Part shown: piece after piece, positions 8,734 through 15,582 of the stretch | Layout: every line of letters starts with the position of its first letter | How positions within the stretch are numbered: position 1 is the stretch's first letter | Source of the DNA: Ruminococcus sp. | GTDB lineage: Bacteria; Bacillota; Clostridia; Oscillospirales; Ruminococcaceae | Direction: 5' to 3' | Length of the DNA: 44,695 bases | Assembly (NCBI GenBank): GCA_021199305.1 | Contig: JAJQIH010000014.1 | Location: forward strand, 12,070-56,764 | Translations under genes and position numbers: made by a program | The notes under the pieces: model-generated | Seen by the model: the letters and a program-made list of their open reading frames with translations, nothing else | What the model was told of the DNA's origin: nothing | Database searches by the model: none

Positions 8734-9066
8734 TTAGTCTAATACGTCGTCAACAGCAGATTCAACATCGTCAATGCCGTCCTCGACGCCGTCAGCAATG
8801 TCATCTCCTACCTCGGCGGCATCTGATGAAAGCTCCTCCATTCCGTCCTCGACAGCGTCTGTGTCTTCTGTGGCGTCGCTGTCATCGTCGTCGCCGCTTG
8901 AATAGTCCATAGAGTCGTCATTGTCGCTGTCGTCAGTTTCGGTTGTTGTAGTGGTAGTCGAGCTTGACGAGCTGTCATTGCTGCTGCTGTCTGTTTTGCT
9001 GGTACAGCCTGCAAAAACAAACGCAATGGTAAGTGCCGAAAGTATTACGGCAAGTAGATTTTTCAT
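8734..9066 (-). CDS. Small acidic Ser/Thr/Asp-rich lipoprotein
   Basis: A 110-aa predicted lipoprotein. The signal peptide MKNLLAVILSALTIAFVFAG ends in the lipobox VFAGC, so Cys21 would be lipidated. The mature part is low-complexity: a Ser/Thr/Asn linker (about 25-45) followed by an Asp/Glu-rich tail with DD and VEDG/VDD repeats. No domain is recognised. An AGGAAAGGTGA ribosome site precedes the ATG. It stands alone on the minus strand between convergent and divergent neighbours. The acidic tail might bind cations or basic wall polymers, which is speculation. Confidence 0.75.
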   Translation of the reverse strand: MKNLLAVILSALTIAFVFAGCTSKTDSSSNDSSSSSTTTTTTETDDSDNDDSMDYSSGDDDDSDATEDTDAVEDGMEELSSDAAEVGDDIADGVEDGIDDVESAVDDVLD

Positions 9067-9154
9067 AAGTTATCACCTTTCCTGAAAAGATTTAATGAGT
9101 TTTATCTCAAGGTTATCTTTCTCACAAACGGAAGGATTATACATAAAAAATCTG

Positions 9155-9214
9155 AAAAGTGGCGGTTTCAAGACCTTAAAAAGTGGCGGGAAATTTTAAA
9201 AATGGGTCTTGAAA
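9155..9214 (+). promoter_or_regulatory. Candidate operator upstream of the alpha-galactosidase promoter
   Basis: AAAAGTGGCGG occurs at 9155-9165 and again at 9179-9189, 24 bp apart, and a related AAAAAAGGGCGG sits at 9221-9232 over the -35 region. Interleaved is a perfect 10-bp inverted repeat, TTTCAAGACC (9166-9175) with GGTCTTGAAA (9205-9214). All lie directly upstream of the -35 box, where an activator or repressor would bind. The regulator gene is not in the window. Confidence 0.55.
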
Positions 9215-9217
9215 GTA

Positions 9218-9246
9218 TTGAAAAAAGGGCGGTATTGTGTTAATAT
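9218..9246 (+). promoter_or_regulatory. Promoter of alpha-galactosidase gene
   Basis: TTGAAA (9218-9223), 17 bases, TAATAT (9241-9246). It sits about 60 bases ahead of the start codon and is preceded by the repeat cluster at 9155-9214. Confidence 0.6.
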
Positions 9247-9304
9247 GAGGTTTAAGAAAAATGACTTTTAAAACCCAGGGAAACAATAGAAAAGAGGAAG
9301 CGAT

Positions 9305-11398
9305 ATGAAAAGAATCAACATCAGCGAAAATGGAATAAATATGGTATTTGAGGTGACGGACGAGCAGCAGCTTTTGCTACTTCATTTTTCCTGTCTTGAG
9401 CTTGACGAAGCAACACTTGGAAAGTCTCAGCACAAGCAGGCATTTCAGTTTCTGGAGCTTAATGTTTCAGGATTTGACAGACCTTATGAGCGTCACGGCA
9501 ACAAATATATAGTCACAGCGCCTGGATACAGAATGACCTTCAAGGGAATTGAGGATACAAGAAACGAGCAGGGAAGAGTAGTAAAAGTAAGCCTTGAAGA
9601 CAAGGAAACAGGACTTGAAACGGTGACAGATATTCAGTTTTACGACGGAGTTTCAGTTGCAAGATTTATAACCACAGTTACAAACAACGGCAGCGAGGTT
9701 TACGGACTTGACTACGTTTCGTCATTTAATCTTTCGGGAATTGAAAAGGAAGGTAAAACCTCTCAGGAGGATAAGCTTGAAATTTACATTCCTCACAACT
9801 CGTGGTACAGAGAAATGCAATGGAGAAAATATTCTCTTCACGATTTAGGAATGGACGAGTGTATGGAAACGCTAGAACAGCATTCTTCAAAGCCGATAAG
9901 AGTTTCAAATGTCGGTAACTGGTCGACTAAGGAATTTCTTCCGATGGCTCTTATAAGAAACAGCGAAACGGATTCAAACCTGTTTTTCCAGATTGAAAAT
10001 AACGGCTCGTGGTATTGGGAAATTTCCGACTCTGAAGGACATCTTTACCTTGCAGTATCAGGTCCTAATGAGATTTATTCTCATTGGTACAAGGAGCTTA
10101 AAACTGGCGAGAGCTTTACAACAGTACCTGTTGCTGTCGGAACGACAAAGGGTTCGTTTGAAACTGCCTTCGGCGAGCTTACAAAGTACAGAAGAAAAAT
10201 AAGACGTCCTAACACAGACAACGACAAGCTGCCTGTAATTTTCAACGATTATATGAACTGCCTTTGGTCAAATCCTACTGAGGAGGCTGAATACCCGCTT
10301 ATCGACGCCGCAAGCGAGGTAGGCTGCGAGTATTTCTGCATAGATGCAGGCTGGTACTCCGACGGCTATTGGTGGGATAGCGTCGGCGAGTGGAAGGAAT
10401 CGAAAAAGCGTTTTCCTCACGGACTCAAATCGCTTACCGACTATATCCGCTCAAAGGGAATGATTCCTGGAATCTGGATTGAGCTTGAAGTTATGGGAAT
10501 AAACTGTCCGCTGGCGAAAGAAGTACCAGACGATTGGTTCTTCTGCCGTCATGGTAAGAGAGCTTACGACAGAAGCAGATACCAGCTTGATTTCAGAAAT
10601 CCAGAGGTTATAAAATTTGCCGACGAAACGATTAAGAGGCTTGTCGACGACTATGGAGTCGGATATTTAAAAATTGACTATAACATAGAGCCTGGAATCG
10701 GAACTGACGTAAATGCGGATTCGTTCGGCGACGGACTTTTAGGCCACGAGAGAGCATATATTGATTGGCTTAAGAAGACGTTTGAAAAATATCCTGAGCT
10801 TATAATTGAAAACTGCTCGTCTGGCGGAATGAGAATTGACTATGCGCTTTTGTCGCAATGCTCAATTCAGTCTGTTTCAGATCAGGCTGATTACAAGTAC
10901 AACTGCGTTCTTGCGGCAAATTCCCCGAGTGCGCTGACCCCTGAGCAGGCGGCAATCTGGAGCTATCCGATGACCGAAGCAGACGACGAAAATGTAGTAT
11001 TCAATATTGTAAACTCTATCCTTTTGCGTATTCACCAGTCGGGACATTTAGCAAAAATAAATCCGTCAGGACGTGCGCTTGTAAAGGAAGGAATCAGCGT
11101 TTACAAAACAATAAGAGAGGATATAAAGAACGCTGTTCCGTTCTGGAGCTTAGGCTTTGGAACATTTCAGGACGATTTTCTCTCCCTCGGACTTGATTGC
11201 GGCGACAAGGCTTATATTGCAGTCTGGAGAAAGGAAGGAGAAGACGACAGCGTAATTCTACCGCTTGGCTTTTCGGCAAAAAGCGTCAGGTGCATTTATC
11301 CGTCGTTTAACGAGTGGGAATATTCGCTTCAGTCAAATTCGTTAGAAGTCGAGCTTAAAAAGCCGTATTCTGCTCGTCTGTTTGAAATTGAAAAATAG
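9305..11398 (+). CDS. Alpha-galactosidase, glycoside hydrolase family 36
   Basis: Retaining glycosidase that removes terminal alpha-linked galactose from raffinose-type sugars or galactomannan fragments. It has 697 aa and no signal peptide, so it acts on imported oligosaccharides in the cytoplasm. An N-terminal beta-sandwich (about 1-290) precedes a TIM barrel with FCIDAGWY near the start. The predicted nucleophile is Asp458 in YLKIDYN and the acid/base is Asp526 in SVSDQADY; the ENCSSGG motif lies between them. A C-terminal beta domain ends in YSARLFEIEK. GAGGAAG precedes the ATG. No sugar transporter or regulator is adjacent. Its 3' end overlaps the convergent lnt gene by 57 bases. Confidence 0.92.
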   Translation: MKRINISENGINMVFEVTDEQQLLLLHFSCLELDEATLGKSQHKQAFQFLELNVSGFDRPYERHGNKYIVTAPGYRMTFKGIEDTRNEQGRVVKVSLEDKETGLETVTDIQFYDGVSVARFITTVTNNGSEVYGLDYVSSFNLSGIEKEGKTSQEDKLEIYIPHNSWYREMQWRKYSLHDLGMDECMETLEQHSSKPIRVSNVGNWSTKEFLPMALIRNSETDSNLFFQIENNGSWYWEISDSEGHLYLAVSGPNEIYSHWYKELKTGESFTTVPVAVGTTKGSFETAFGELTKYRRKIRRPNTDNDKLPVIFNDYMNCLWSNPTEEAEYPLIDAASEVGCEYFCIDAGWYSDGYWWDSVGEWKESKKRFPHGLKSLTDYIRSKGMIPGIWIELEVMGINCPLAKEVPDDWFFCRHGKRAYDRSRYQLDFRNPEVIKFADETIKRLVDDYGVGYLKIDYNIEPGIGTDVNADSFGDGLLGHERAYIDWLKKTFEKYPELIIENCSSGGMRIDYALLSQCSIQSVSDQADYKYNCVLAANSPSALTPEQAAIWSYPMTEADDENVVFNIVNSILLRIHQSGHLAKINPSGRALVKEGISVYKTIREDIKNAVPFWSLGFGTFQDDFLSLGLDCGDKAYIAVWRKEGEDDSVILPLGFSAKSVRCIYPSFNEWEYSLQSNSLEVELKKPYSARLFEIEK

Positions 11399-12841
11399 CA
11401 TCATAAAAAACAAAAATACAGGAACAGCTATCCACATATTTCCGATTTCAGTGTAAAGGGTTTTGCTTTGAAGCAGGGAAACGCTCGCTGTAATTACTCC
11501 CTGTTCGCCTTCACCGAGCGAAGCTGTTACCTGACCAAATGGAGAAATAATGGCGGAAATTCCGCTGTTTGCGCACCGTACTGTGTAGCGGAAGTTTTCA
11601 ACGCTTATGAGTATTGAGTGGCGAAAGTGAAGCTTTTGTAGGTGAGTGCCAAAAAACCACGAATCGTTTGTGGGAATTGCTATTATTTCACCGCCGTCTT
11701 TGACCTCTTTTCGGATTATAGATGGGTATATGCTCTCGATGCAAATACCAACGGCTACAGTAGCGCTTTTAGCTTCAAGCGGCTCTATACTTTCAGCGGA
11801 GGAAAGATTTGCAGAGCCTCCGATAATCTTGTCGCCAAAGAGTGAAAATTCACCAAACGGTACAAGCACACTTTTAAGATAAAGACTTGTCCCGGACGGC
11901 GAAAAGGCGCAGTAAGCGTTGTAGCGCATTGAATCTTTTGAATAAAAAATTCCGCTGAAAATTTCAGCATCAAGCTTTTCGGATAAAGCGCAAATTTTAT
12001 CAGCCACGCTGCTTTCACGAAGAGAGTAGGGAATTGCTGTTTCGGGAAGAAAAATCATATCGGCGCCGCTTGCCGATTCTATAAGCTCGCTTAAAGTGTC
12101 AAGCGTTTCAGACTTGTCGCTTGAAAGCTTTGATAAGCCTTTAAGGTCGGTCTGAACAGCAGCTACGCTCACAGTGTCGCCCTGGTAGCTTTGATAGTTT
12201 ATTTTTAAGACGCCGTAAATGGATGTCGACAGAAACATCAGAACTATAAGGGATGCGCATATTACCGATTTCAGGCTAATTAAACGAGTTGAAATAATAC
12301 ACGCAAAAAGCGAGTTTATGGCAACGATTATAAACGTCAGAAAACAGGAGCCGAAAAGGTCGGCTATCTGAATTAAAGCGGGCGCAGAAGTAACGCTTAA
12401 AGAAACTGAAATAAGCGGGCAGCCAAATAATGGTATGATACTTACAAGGTATTCGCCAAGGCTGAACATTGCGGCGTACAAAAAAGCGTCGGTAATTCTG
12501 TGCTTTGAAAAGCGAAAGATTACAACTGTCGGCAAAATGTGAATAGCTGAAGTTATAACGCTTGTGAGAATCGTCGCTAAAAAAGAAATCAAAACGCCCC
12601 AAACAACAGGCAGGTCTATAAGCTTGTAGACAAAAAGTAAAAAGCTAAATCCCAGAAAGTAATAGCTTACAAAAAACGTCGCTGAAATTTTAAGGTAGCT
12701 TTTAAAGCTCTTTGCAAGATTTAAAGAATGCAAAAACAAAACAAGCGACACAAGGCTTAAAACAGGCAGGCTTAAAACTGACGACAGCAAAAACGTCGAA
12801 ACGGCGCTTATAAGGGTATAAAGATAGTATTTTCTTTTCAT
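11342..12841 (-). CDS. lnt: Apolipoprotein N-acyltransferase (Lnt-like)
   Basis: Membrane enzyme that N-acylates the lipid-modified N-terminal Cys of lipoproteins. The ATG at 12841 (MKRKYYLYTLIS) begins at the first membrane helix; the longer frame runs antisense through the cca start and is rejected. The product has 499 aa: about six N-terminal membrane helices (1-210), a nitrilase-fold domain (about 222-470) and a final helix. The expected triad is visible: Glu267 (FLPETAIP), Lys323 (YLKSVLVPFGE) and Cys367 (VGICIES). No good ribosome site is seen. Lnt is best known from Gram-negatives and actinobacteria, so its presence here is notable, and other N-acylated or CN-hydrolase functions cannot be excluded. 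The gene is divergent from cca with only 52 bases between starts. Confidence 0.85.
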   Translation of the reverse strand: MKRKYYLYTLISAVSTFLLSSVLSLPVLSLVSLVLFLHSLNLAKSFKSYLKISATFFVSYYFLGFSFLLFVYKLIDLPVVWGVLISFLATILTSVITSAIHILPTVVIFRFSKHRITDAFLYAAMFSLGEYLVSIIPLFGCPLISVSLSVTSAPALIQIADLFGSCFLTFIIVAINSLFACIISTRLISLKSVICASLIVLMFLSTSIYGVLKINYQSYQGDTVSVAAVQTDLKGLSKLSSDKSETLDTLSELIESASGADMIFLPETAIPYSLRESSVADKICALSEKLDAEIFSGIFYSKDSMRYNAYCAFSPSGTSLYLKSVLVPFGEFSLFGDKIIGGSANLSSAESIEPLEAKSATVAVGICIESIYPSIIRKEVKDGGEIIAIPTNDSWFFGTHLQKLHFRHSILISVENFRYTVRCANSGISAIISPFGQVTASLGEGEQGVITASVSLLQSKTLYTEIGNMWIAVPVFLFFMMLFFNFKQTSRIRLFKLDF

Positions 12842-12893
12842 AAAAGTATATTTGCCAGAACGCAAAAATAAATACAAAAGGTGGGTGACAAGT

Positions 12894-14222
12894 GTGATTG
12901 AAGTTCCGGAATTTGTCAGCGTTGCGATCGAGCGCTTAAACGCAAACGGCTTTGAAGCGTTTGCTGTCGGCGGCTGCGTCAGGGATCTGGTTTTGAAAAA
13001 TACTCCACACGACTGGGATATTACCACATCTGCTGAGCCTGACGAGATAAAGACGGTTTTTAAAGACTTCAAAACCTTCGATGTCGGTAAACGCTACGGA
13101 ACAGTTTCTGTAATAATTGACAGTGTAACGCTTGAAATAACAACCTACCGCTCGGAGGGAAATTACCAGAGTCACCGAAAGCCAGAGAACGTAAGCTTTG
13201 TAAAAAGCTTAGAGCAGGACCTTAAGCGACGTGATTTTACAATGAACGCTCTGTGCATTCGTGAGTGCGAAATAATTGATATGTTCGGCGGTATAAACGA
13301 CATAAATAATAAAACAATAAGAGCAATAGGAAATCCTGACGAGAGATTTGCCGAGGACGCTTTGAGAATTTTGCGAGCGCTCAGATTTTCGTCAGTCTCA
13401 GGCTTTGACATAGAAAAGGAAACAAAGCGGAGCATCTATAAAAACAGGTGGCTTTTAAGATATATTTCCAGAGAGCGTATAAGGGATGAGCTTTTAAAGC
13501 TTCTCTGCGGAAAAAATGTAAAGAGCGTTTTACTTGAATACAAGGAAATAATTGCGGTGGTTCTCCCTGAGGTACGTCGGATGTTTTACGTTCCTCAAAA
13601 TACACCCCACCATAAATACGACGTTTACACACATACTGTTCAGAGCGTTGAAAATATAAAGCCGGACCCGACGCTGCGCCTGACGATGCTGCTTCACGAT
13701 ATTGGCAAGCCGCAGGTTTTAAGAACCGACGAGAATGGAGTAACTCACTTTAAAACTCATCCTGAGCGAAGCGTTGCTGTAGCGAGAAGGGTTTTAAAAA
13801 CGCTGAAGCTTCCAAAGGAGCAGGCAGAATACATTCTCTCGCTTATAAAAGAACACGACAACAGAGTTGAAAAAAGCAAAGACAAAATGGTGGAGCTTTT
13901 GCTAAGACACGGATATGACAGGAAGTTTTTTGATGACTATTTAAGCGTTCGCTTTGCCGATACTTTAGCTCAGTCTGAATACCTGCGGGATAAAAAGCTT
14001 GAAGGCTTAAATGATTTGAGCGAAAACGCTGCAAGCTTTTTAAGCTCAGACAGGGCAGTAGGCATCGCAGAGCTTAAAATTGACGGAAAGGATCTTCTTG
14101 AACTCGGGTTTAGCGGCAAGCAGATAGGTGATATGCAAAACCGCCTGGCGAAGGCGGTAGCGTTTGGTGAAATAACAAACACAAGAGAGGAACTGATAAG
14201 CTTTGCAAAATCAAAAAAGTAG
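12894..14222 (+). CDS. cca: CCA-adding tRNA nucleotidyltransferase
   Basis: Adds or repairs the 3' CCA of tRNAs from CTP and ATP. The GTG at 12894 is chosen because AGGTGG (12879-12884) lies 9 bases upstream and the protein then starts at the family's usual point, giving 442 aa. The class II nucleotidyltransferase signature is clear: Gly26-Gly27 in FAVGGCVRD and the metal-binding Asp40/Asp42 in HDWDITTS. The RRDFTMNAL and RALRF nucleotide-selection regions follow. The C-terminal half carries an HD domain (LLHDIGKP, then HPERS and EHDNR), as in many CCA enzymes of Firmicutes. The next gene overlaps its end by 20 bases. Confidence 0.93.
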   Translation: MIEVPEFVSVAIERLNANGFEAFAVGGCVRDLVLKNTPHDWDITTSAEPDEIKTVFKDFKTFDVGKRYGTVSVIIDSVTLEITTYRSEGNYQSHRKPENVSFVKSLEQDLKRRDFTMNALCIRECEIIDMFGGINDINNKTIRAIGNPDERFAEDALRILRALRFSSVSGFDIEKETKRSIYKNRWLLRYISRERIRDELLKLLCGKNVKSVLLEYKEIIAVVLPEVRRMFYVPQNTPHHKYDVYTHTVQSVENIKPDPTLRLTMLLHDIGKPQVLRTDENGVTHFKTHPERSVAVARRVLKTLKLPKEQAEYILSLIKEHDNRVEKSKDKMVELLLRHGYDRKFFDDYLSVRFADTLAQSEYLRDKKLEGLNDLSENAASFLSSDRAVGIAELKIDGKDLLELGFSGKQIGDMQNRLAKAVAFGEITNTREELISFAKSKK

Positions 14223-14727
14223 CAGCCGAACGGCGTTTAATATAATCGTGTGGATATTGACGCTCTTGTGGCTGTGCGTTATTTTTCGCTTTTCAGCAAT
14301 GCCAGCACAGCAGTCAAGCGAGCAGTCCTCATTCATAATAAGCGTTTTGAACTCACTCTTTAACCTTGATCTTTCGTCAGGGGAAATTATTCAGAAATTC
14401 TCCATAGCGCAAAGTATAGATTTCTTTGTAAGAAAGACGGCGCATTTCACCGAGTATGCAATTCTGGGCGTGCTGAGCTTTTTGTCTTTTTCGGAGCTCG
14501 GACGCCGTCAGGCGAGAAGGCGAATGTTTCAGTTTTCAGCATCCTTGATTTTTTGCCTTTTGTATGCGGCAAGCGACGAAACGCACCAGCTTTTTGTTTC
14601 GGGAAGAAGCGCCGCTGTAAGAGATGTTTTAATAGACTTTTTGGGAAGCGTAGCAGGTGTTGCAGTTATATTACTTGTTACGCTTTTAAAGGATAAACGC
14701 AAAAAGCGTGTTGCAAAAGCTTGCTGA
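14203..14727 (+). CDS. VanZ-like family membrane protein
   Basis: A 174-aa membrane protein of the VanZ family, with about four hydrophobic helices. Diagnostic pieces are FVRKTAHFTEYAILG (about 84-98), SDETHQLF and GRSAAVRDVLIDFLGS. VanZ gives low-level teicoplanin resistance in enterococci, but chromosomal relatives are mostly uncharacterised. The TTG at 14203 follows GAGAGGAA by about 10 bases and overlaps the cca coding end by 20 bases, so translation is probably coupled. No terminator was seen between it and the rex promoter. Confidence 0.85.
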   Translation: MQNQKSSSRTAFNIIVWILTLLWLCVIFRFSAMPAQQSSEQSSFIISVLNSLFNLDLSSGEIIQKFSIAQSIDFFVRKTAHFTEYAILGVLSFLSFSELGRRQARRRMFQFSASLIFCLLYAASDETHQLFVSGRSAAVRDVLIDFLGSVAGVAVILLVTLLKDKRKKRVAKAC

Positions 14728-14801
14728 ACGACCAACAAAATGCTATAAAAATCGGCGTATATTTGCGTAGTTTTTGGACAAAACGTAGAATAATCTGAAT
14801 C

Positions 14802-14819
14802 TCGTTAAAAAATTAACAA
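14802..14819 (+). promoter_or_regulatory. Rex operator
   Basis: TCGTTAA-AAAA-TTAACAA matches the Rex consensus TTGTTAA-N4-TTAACAA at all positions but one. It lies 7 bases upstream of the -35 box of the rex promoter, so Rex probably regulates its own transcript and, by read-through, adhE. Rex binding is expected when NADH/NAD+ is low. Confidence 0.85.
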
Positions 14820-14826
14820 TCTCCTA

Positions 14827-14855
14827 TTGACAAGGGCGATTTATTGCAGTATAAT
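14827..14855 (+). promoter_or_regulatory. rex promoter
   Basis: TTGACA (14827-14832), 17 bases, TATAAT (14850-14855); both hexamers are perfect consensus. Transcription would begin near 14862, ruling out the upstream in-frame TTG at 14844 as the start of rex. Confidence 0.9.
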
Positions 14856-14912
14856 GTAATCGGTAGAAAAATACTGATTGAATTTTTTGCCGGAAAAATC
14901 TATGAGAGGCGG

Positions 14913-15542
14913 TTGATAATTATCGGTAAAGAGGTATCAAAAAGAACTCTTAAACGGTTGCCGAATTACCTGACCTATCTGAAGAGCGAAAAATGCGGCG
15001 GAGCGATAAACATTTCAGCGCCTACCGTTGCAAGAGATTTAGGACTCAACGAGGTTCAGGTGAGAAAGGACTTGGCAATAGTAAGCCGAAGCGGCGGAAA
15101 GCCGAAAACAGGCTATCTTCTCAGCTCGTTGATTGAGGATATTGAGAGCTTTTTGGGCTATGATAATCAAAAAGACGCAATCATCGCCGGAGTCGGAAAT
15201 TTAGGAAGCGCATTGCTTTCCTACAAGGGCTTTTCCGAATACGGAATGAATGTTGTCGCAGGATTTGACACCGACGAGAAGCTTATCGGCAAAACTATTC
15301 ACGGTAAGAAGATATACGATATATCCGAGCTTGCCGGAATCGTAAAGGAGTTAAATATCCGTCTTGGTATAATAACTGTGCCGAGTGAGTTTGCTCAGCA
15401 GGTTTGTAACGAGATGGTTAAGGGCGGAATTCTCGCTGTCTGGAATTTCGCACAGGTACAGCTGGTCGTTCCCGACGGAGTAATTGTACAAAATGAAAAT
15501 ATGGCAGCATCACTCGCAGTTCTGTCAGCTATGATAGACTGA
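14913..15542 (+). CDS. rex: Redox-sensing transcriptional repressor Rex
   Basis: Rex binds NAD(H) and represses fermentation and respiration genes until NADH rises. The N-terminal winged helix shows ISAPTVARDLGLNEVQVRKDLA, and the Rossmann domain has GVGNLG (93-98) and the acidic GFDTD strand end. The start is uncertain: the TTG at 14913 gives a normal 209-aa protein beginning at GKEVSKRTLKRLP, but its ribosome site (AGAGG, 14905-14909) is only 3 bases away. A rare ATA or ATT start at 14916 or 14919 would be better spaced. The gene sits under its own Rex box and 40 bases before adhE. Confidence 0.93.
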   Translation: MIIIGKEVSKRTLKRLPNYLTYLKSEKCGGAINISAPTVARDLGLNEVQVRKDLAIVSRSGGKPKTGYLLSSLIEDIESFLGYDNQKDAIIAGVGNLGSALLSYKGFSEYGMNVVAGFDTDEKLIGKTIHGKKIYDISELAGIVKELNIRLGIITVPSEFAQQVCNEMVKGGILAVWNFAQVQLVVPDGVIVQNENMAASLAVLSAMID

Positions 15543-15582
15543 ACCCAGTTTACAATATTTTATGAATAGGAGAGATTCACTT

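Noticed and set aside
12842-13072. 77-residue N-terminal extension of the Lnt-like protein
   Set aside because: It is antisense to the conserved start of cca, and Lnt begins at its first membrane helix at 12841.
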